From positions 1-19,409 of the forward strand of contig JAAYXX010000075.1 in NCBI GenBank assembly GCA_012515695.1: 19,409 nt of DNA, in the 5' to 3' direction. This stretch comes from Chloroflexota bacterium. GTDB taxonomy: Bacteria; Chloroflexota; Anaerolineae; UBA1429. Below the pieces are notes generated by a model, which saw nothing but the letters and a program-made list of their open reading frames with translations, made no database searches and was not told where the DNA came from. This document shows positions 12,750-19,409 of this stretch, in pieces; within the stretch, counting starts at the first letter, position 1; every line of letters starts with the position of its first letter. A program made the translations under genes and the position numbers.

Positions 12750-13421
12750 CTATTTTTCTAGTGTATGATTAGAGGCCAGCCGGTGCGCCCAACGCGTGGG
12801 TTCCGGCAGGCGATAGCGGCCAGTGCAACGCAGTACCAGATCAAAGGCGCTGTCCAGGCTGATCTTGTGGCCGACGGACACGAACACGGGCTTGACGTGG
12901 GAGCGGGTGCGAACCACTGCCCCGATGATCTCATCGCCGTCGCGGAGCCAGGTATAGCTCCCCTTTTCCTCCCCCGGCTCTTCGTATTTGCCGGTTAGCC
13001 GGGATTTGGCGCAGCCGACGGCGGGGTAATCGAGGATGACGCCCAGGTGCGCGGCGATGCCCAGCCGACGCGGGTGGGCGATCCCTTGCCCGTCGAGCAT
13101 GAGCACATCGGGCCGGGTTTGCAGTTGGGCCAGAGCGTCGAGGATCACCGGCGCTTCGCGAAAGGAGAGCAGGCCGGGCACATAGGGAAAGGTGACGGGC
13201 CGCTCGGCATAGGCGTGTTCGATGATCTCTAGCTCAGGGAGGGATAAAACCACCACGGACGCGTGGGCCATCCCCTCGGGCAGCCCCACATCTATGCCAG
13301 CGACGGTCTCATAGTGAGACACATAGTCGCGGGCGTCCACCCGCTGGGCCAGCTCCCGTTGCAGGGCGATGGCCTCTTGCGGGGACAGGTCCCAGGGATG
13401 CTGTAACACGGGCACGAGCAT
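12750..13421 (-). CDS. nfi: Endonuclease V (deoxyinosine 3' endonuclease)
   Basis: Repairs deaminated bases by cutting the second phosphodiester bond 3' to deoxyinosine. From the ATG at 13421 it has 223 residues, the length of the E. coli enzyme. Catalytic acids are Asp44 (AGIDVG), Glu89 (LLSFREAP) and Asp110 (LDGQGIAHPRR); the strand-separating wedge PYVP is at 79-82. These fall at or within one position of the Thermotoga numbering as I recall it. Other motifs: GCAKSRL and SHVKPVFVSVGHKISLDSA. AAGGAG at 13431-13436 is 9 bases before this start. A further in-frame ATG at 13448 abuts the upstream stop but has no ribosome site. It lies between the phosphatase-superfamily gene and the SpoIID gene in one operon. 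Confidence 0.95.
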   Translation of the reverse strand: MLVPVLQHPWDLSPQEAIALQRELAQRVDARDYVSHYETVAGIDVGLPEGMAHASVVVLSLPELEIIEHAYAERPVTFPYVPGLLSFREAPVILDALAQLQTRPDVLMLDGQGIAHPRRLGIAAHLGVILDYPAVGCAKSRLTGKYEEPGEEKGSYTWLRDGDEIIGAVVRTRSHVKPVFVSVGHKISLDSAFDLVLRCTGRYRLPEPTRWAHRLASNHTLEK

Positions 13422-13448
13422 AACAAACGACTCCTTGTAAGCATACAT

Positions 13449-15206
13449 CTATCGGGCATACAGTTGGGCAAACAGGGGGTAAATTTCGGTGGCCTGAGCC
13501 ACGCGATCCAGGTTCCAGTGGGTCGCGTTGTTGTGCAGCATAAAGGCAGATTCCTGCGGCCCGCCAATCCCCCCGTGGCAGGCCCAGAACTGTTCAAAGC
13601 AACAGACGGAATCTAGCGTCGGGTCATAGCTGCCGATGAGCATCAAGTCGCCGGAATGGGCAAAGCGAGCCACGCGGTTAAGCTGGGCGGCTGTTTCGCG
13701 AGAGTTGGGCAGCGCGGCCAGCGGGTCTTGGCCTTCTACTGTGTATGCCCGGCTGGCCTGATAGTCTTCGTCCAGGGTGATGTTCCCCTCTTTGGACAGG
13801 ATCACCACCTGCTGCTGCTCGCGGCCAACCACCAGCCAGATGCCCTCATGTGCTGCCAGATCGCTCATCAAGTTGGGGTAAAAGACAGCCACCTCGCTAA
13901 TGTCCATCTGCCTGGGAGTCACGTTCAGATAGACGTGCGACAGCGACCCAGAATTCCGCACAACGATGTCCGTGCGCCTCAAGGGGTCCCACGTGCCTTC
14001 GTCATCCAGGTTGAACACGACCCGCCTGGCGACCAACTGCCTGAGCTTGCGCGGGATGTGCGTCAGCGGGGGAGACAGGTTGGACTCGATTACCCGCAGT
14101 TCCTCCATGAGGTAGATGGTCTGGAAAGCGCCCTGCTCTTCTGTGCCCGCGGCTTCGTTCAGCTTCAGGCGGCCACCCAGGCATTCGCGGATAAACTCGC
14201 CGAGCGTTTGGCCGTATTGGTGGGTGAAAGGGACAGAAGGGGTCATGCCGTGATCGGACAGGACGTACAGGTCATAGGCTCTATGGAGTCCTCGGCGGCG
14301 CAGGTTGTCAATCTGGCGGATGCGCGAATCAATGGCGCGGAGGGCGTGCAGGGCCGGTTTGGAGAGCGGGCCATAGCGGTGGGCCAACTCGTCATAACCG
14401 TAATAGGTCGTATAGATAGCAGGCGCACCCCGGTAGATGTCCACGAGAACGGCGAACGTCTGGATTTCGCGCAGGATCACATTGCTGAACACTCGCAGAA
14501 AGGCAAAACCCCACTCCAGGGGCAGGGGTTGGTGCTTTTTCCATCTGGCCCAGATACTCTGCGCTACGTCGGTCAGGTATTCCCAGATAGCCAGGGCGAA
14601 CATCTTGAGCGTGCGAAAGGGGTTGAGGATGAACAGCACGAGAAAACCCAACCCGCGCACGCTCTCAAAGAAGCGTTTGCGGTGCAGCGCGGCCAGCGTG
14701 AACATGGACAGCGAGGCATCGCCATCAAACATATTCATCACGCTCGACCCCCCTTTGAGGATACCCTCGCGGTTGGCCGAGATGCGGTCCTGGATAGACT
14801 TGACTGTGCCGGGCAGCTTGCAGACGACAAGTTGCTCGGCGGCCTTGTCGTACCAGCGAAAGGCGGGGATATCGTCATTATTGCCGTACATAATGCCCGC
14901 CTGGGCCGCCGGGGTGGTACAGGGCAGGCCAGTCTTCCATTGGTGCAGCGCGAACTCGTCGCGTTCTATCAGGCGTTGGATATAGGGCGCATAACCCAGG
15001 CTCATAGCAGCCTGAAGGTGGGGATAGGAAAGGCCGTCAATCTCCACGATCACAAAGCCACGTTTGGCAGAATCCGCGACGCGTGGCAGCCCCAGTCGGC
15101 GGGTGATGGCCGTATATTTGGCCGAATAGAACGTTCCCAGCAGGGCGCCGATGATGCCGAGGACGAACTGGACGGCCCGTGCCGCTCGGATGGCGATTGT
15201 TTGCAT
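13449..15206 (-). CDS. Membrane-associated alkaline phosphatase-superfamily phosphodiesterase
   Basis: 585 residues. It carries the two-metal layout of type I phosphodiesterases/nucleotide pyrophosphatases: Asp57 (EIDG), a nucleophile Thr97 or Thr98 (LPCTTPAAQAG), Asp272 and His276 (YDELAH), Asp318-His319 (SDHGM), and His544 (ACHGG). The N-terminus has a hydrophobic segment (about 12-27), and a second hydrophobic stretch (about 184-209) sits between the nucleophile and the second metal pair, inside the catalytic domain. This suggests a membrane-bound enzyme acting on a lipid-linked, nucleotide or teichoic-acid-like phosphodiester; the substrate is not known. No strong ribosome site precedes the ATG. 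It follows the CBM48 gene by 36 bases and its stop is 27 bases before nfi. Confidence 0.85.
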   Translation of the reverse strand: MQTIAIRAARAVQFVLGIIGALLGTFYSAKYTAITRRLGLPRVADSAKRGFVIVEIDGLSYPHLQAAMSLGYAPYIQRLIERDEFALHQWKTGLPCTTPAAQAGIMYGNNDDIPAFRWYDKAAEQLVVCKLPGTVKSIQDRISANREGILKGGSSVMNMFDGDASLSMFTLAALHRKRFFESVRGLGFLVLFILNPFRTLKMFALAIWEYLTDVAQSIWARWKKHQPLPLEWGFAFLRVFSNVILREIQTFAVLVDIYRGAPAIYTTYYGYDELAHRYGPLSKPALHALRAIDSRIRQIDNLRRRGLHRAYDLYVLSDHGMTPSVPFTHQYGQTLGEFIRECLGGRLKLNEAAGTEEQGAFQTIYLMEELRVIESNLSPPLTHIPRKLRQLVARRVVFNLDDEGTWDPLRRTDIVVRNSGSLSHVYLNVTPRQMDISEVAVFYPNLMSDLAAHEGIWLVVGREQQQVVILSKEGNITLDEDYQASRAYTVEGQDPLAALPNSRETAAQLNRVARFAHSGDLMLIGSYDPTLDSVCCFEQFWACHGGIGGPQESAFMLHNNATHWNLDRVAQATEIYPLFAQLYAR

Positions 15207-15242
15207 GAGTTGTTCTAGGGTTCACAGCAGAATAGCATTACA

Positions 15243-15539
15243 TCAGGTTTCCAAGACCGAATTCTCTCCACCGAAGGGGTTGGGTATATATCTATCGGCA
15301 TTCCAGTCGTTCTGCCAATCCGTGCCGTTCACGAGATAGCGAAACTGGTACATTCGGCCTCTATCGAGTTCCAGGGTAATCTCCCAGCTTCCCTCCGCAG
15401 TGCGATCCAGGGGATGGGACTGACGATTCCAGCCGTTGAAATCTCCAACTAAATGAACTGTCTCTGCCCAGATAGACGAGGGCAGTCTAAAGGTAACGCG
15501 CAATTTGTCAGGTTTGGATGCGTTTCCCTTGGTAATCAT
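15243..15539 (-). CDS. Stand-alone CBM48 / isoamylase N-terminal-like glycogen-binding domain protein
   Basis: 98 residues, consisting almost entirely of an early-set carbohydrate-binding fold: VHLVGDFNGWN near 28-38, WEITLELDRGRMYQFRYLVNG near 52-72 and PNPFGGENSVL near 86-96, with Trp37, Trp52, Trp75 and Trp79 in positions typical of AMPK-beta/CBM48 domains that bind alpha-glucans. No catalytic domain and no signal peptide are present, so it is probably a cytoplasmic glycogen-binding or adaptor protein (inference). AAAGGAG lies 6 bases before the ATG. It is the first gene of the minus-strand operon and divergent from rpoB. Confidence 0.9.
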   Translation of the reverse strand: MITKGNASKPDKLRVTFRLPSSIWAETVHLVGDFNGWNRQSHPLDRTAEGSWEITLELDRGRMYQFRYLVNGTDWQNDWNADRYIPNPFGGENSVLET

Positions 15540-15655
15540 GGGCGTCTCCTTTGACGACTGACGACTAGTCGAGTTCGCGCCTGTCGACGAGCGCCACTGC
15601 TCTTCGGCGGCGGATTGCGCCCTGGCGGCTCAAGTGGGCGGGCCAAGGTAACGGC

Positions 15656-15684
15656 ATTATACGAAAGATAGGAGTGACGCGCAA
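15656..15684 (-). promoter_or_regulatory. Promoter of the CBM48-phosphodiesterase-nfi-SpoIID operon
   Basis: On the minus strand, a perfect TATAAT (-10, 15656-15661) has TTGCGC (-35, 15679-15684) 17 bases upstream. The start would be near 15649, leaving about 110 nt of leader. A 10-base palindrome CGACTAGTCG (15562-15571) lies in that leader close to the ribosome site. Confidence 0.5.
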
Positions 15685-15753
15685 GATAGCCGGGGGAGCG
15701 AGCGGGGGGCACAATGCACAATAGCACACACTTGTAACTCGAAAAAGGTGAAT

Positions 15754-15781
15754 TTGACAGCATATAGACATGTGCTATAAT
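15754..15781 (+). promoter_or_regulatory. Consensus sigma70 promoter of rpoB
   Basis: TTGACA (-35, 15754-15759) and TATAAT (-10, 15776-15781) both match consensus exactly, with a 16-base spacer. The predicted start near 15788 leaves about 296 nt of leader before the rpoB ATG. This is the best promoter in the window, as expected for an RNA polymerase gene. It is divergent from the operon promoter at 15656-15684. Confidence 0.85.
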
Positions 15782-15787
15782 GATTGG

Positions 15788-16083
15788 CTGCCAGCGTGCG
15801 TGGGCAATCCATTATTTTATCACCTACTTCATTTGACGGAATTGCTCCTCATCTGTATATGAGGATCGAATGGGGAGAAGAGATCCTCATCTATCGGTTA
15901 TTTTCGCCAGACAATCAGGTCGGCCCTCCACGGGGATTTGAGGGCTCCTCTCTATACCCGATTGGCATTCCACTGTTGTCTCGTTTCACTCGCTCGCGTT
16001 AGTCCCACCATGTCATCTGGCAAGCAATCATTGTACTAGTGCGGAGATAGGTGACTCTTTTTCTGCAAGGAGAACAGCAACCT
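15788..16083 (+). promoter_or_regulatory. Long rpoB leader with competing hairpins
   Basis: Three short segments can form alternative stems: A TCCTCAT (15846-15852), B ATGAGGAT (15859-15866) and C ATCCTCAT (15883-15890). A:B gives a 7-bp hairpin with a 6-base loop; B:C gives an 8-bp stem with a 16-base loop; they exclude each other. Downstream, GCCCTC (15923-15928) pairs with GAGGGC (15940-15945). The rpoB ribosome site AAGGAGA is at 16067-16073. A 72-codon TTG-initiated reading frame covers 15784-16002 but has no ribosome site. An attenuator is inferred from layout only. Confidence 0.45.

Positions 16084-19409
<3,326 letters not shown>

Noticed and set aside
9464..12772. Two long plus-strand frames (about 500 and 570 codons) opposite the SpoIID/amidase gene
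   Set aside because: They are antisense shadows with biased composition and no domains; the minus-strand protein is continuous over the same region with clear domains.
15784..16002. 72-codon frame in the rpoB leader, considered as a leader peptide
   Set aside because: It begins at a TTG at or before the predicted transcript start with no ribosome site and no recognisable sequence; kept only as a note to the leader.

Overview
The window reads as a piece of a GC-rich bacterial chromosome, most likely from Chloroflexota (Anaerolineae-like). This placement is an inference from three things. The secreted wall protein ends in a Thr/Pro-rich linker plus a short hydrophobic tail ending in Lys, a style I associate with this phylum. 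Small CBM48-only and SpoIID/amidase proteins are present. The RpoB carries a long extra segment near its C-terminus. No rRNA, tRNA, CRISPR array, transposase or phage gene is visible.

Layout. (1) 1-2396: a multi-hairpin repeat cut by the left edge, a sigma70-type promoter, and a glycyl-radical enzyme with an unusual cysteine loop. (2) 2440-3861: a shared hairpin terminator, then a convergent formylglycine-type sulfatase on the minus strand. Its promoter is preceded by tandem palindromes. (3) 3895-4393: a 500-base gene-free stretch containing a 173-bp MITE-like element with terminal inverted repeats, hairpin debris and a short remnant of the same element that abuts the sfsA start. (4) 4394-6363: sfsA, then two tandem promoters with an operator-like palindrome ahead of a uroporphyrinogen-decarboxylase-superfamily, corrinoid-type methyltransferase gene with a strong terminator. 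(5) 6513-8843: a promoter and a tight three-gene plus-strand cluster, yraN - miaA - FecR/LysM membrane protein. (6) 8864-9045: a dense hairpin cluster between convergent operons. (7) 15684 down to 9071 on the minus strand: a probable four-gene operon of CBM48 protein, alkaline-phosphatase-superfamily membrane protein, endonuclease V, and a 1222-residue secreted SpoIID + PGRP-amidase protein. (8) 15754-19409: a near-consensus promoter, a leader of about 296 nt with competing hairpins, and rpoB, which runs off the right edge.

How the genes fit together. The housekeeping parts are tRNA modification (miaA), deaminated-base repair (nfi), putative nucleases (yraN, sfsA) and transcription (rpoB). 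Two neighbouring operons that converge at about 8.9 kb both encode envelope/peptidoglycan-facing proteins: LysM, and SpoIID plus amidase. The accessory catabolic genes (glycyl-radical enzyme, sulfatase, corrinoid-type methyltransferase) suggest an anaerobe or facultative anaerobe using sulfated or methylated substrates, but no partner genes (radical-SAM activase, corrinoid protein, sulfatase-maturing enzyme) lie in the window. The best candidates for something undescribed are the glycyl-radical enzyme with its GCNW loop and the structured mobile repeat family that sits next to promoters and start sites.
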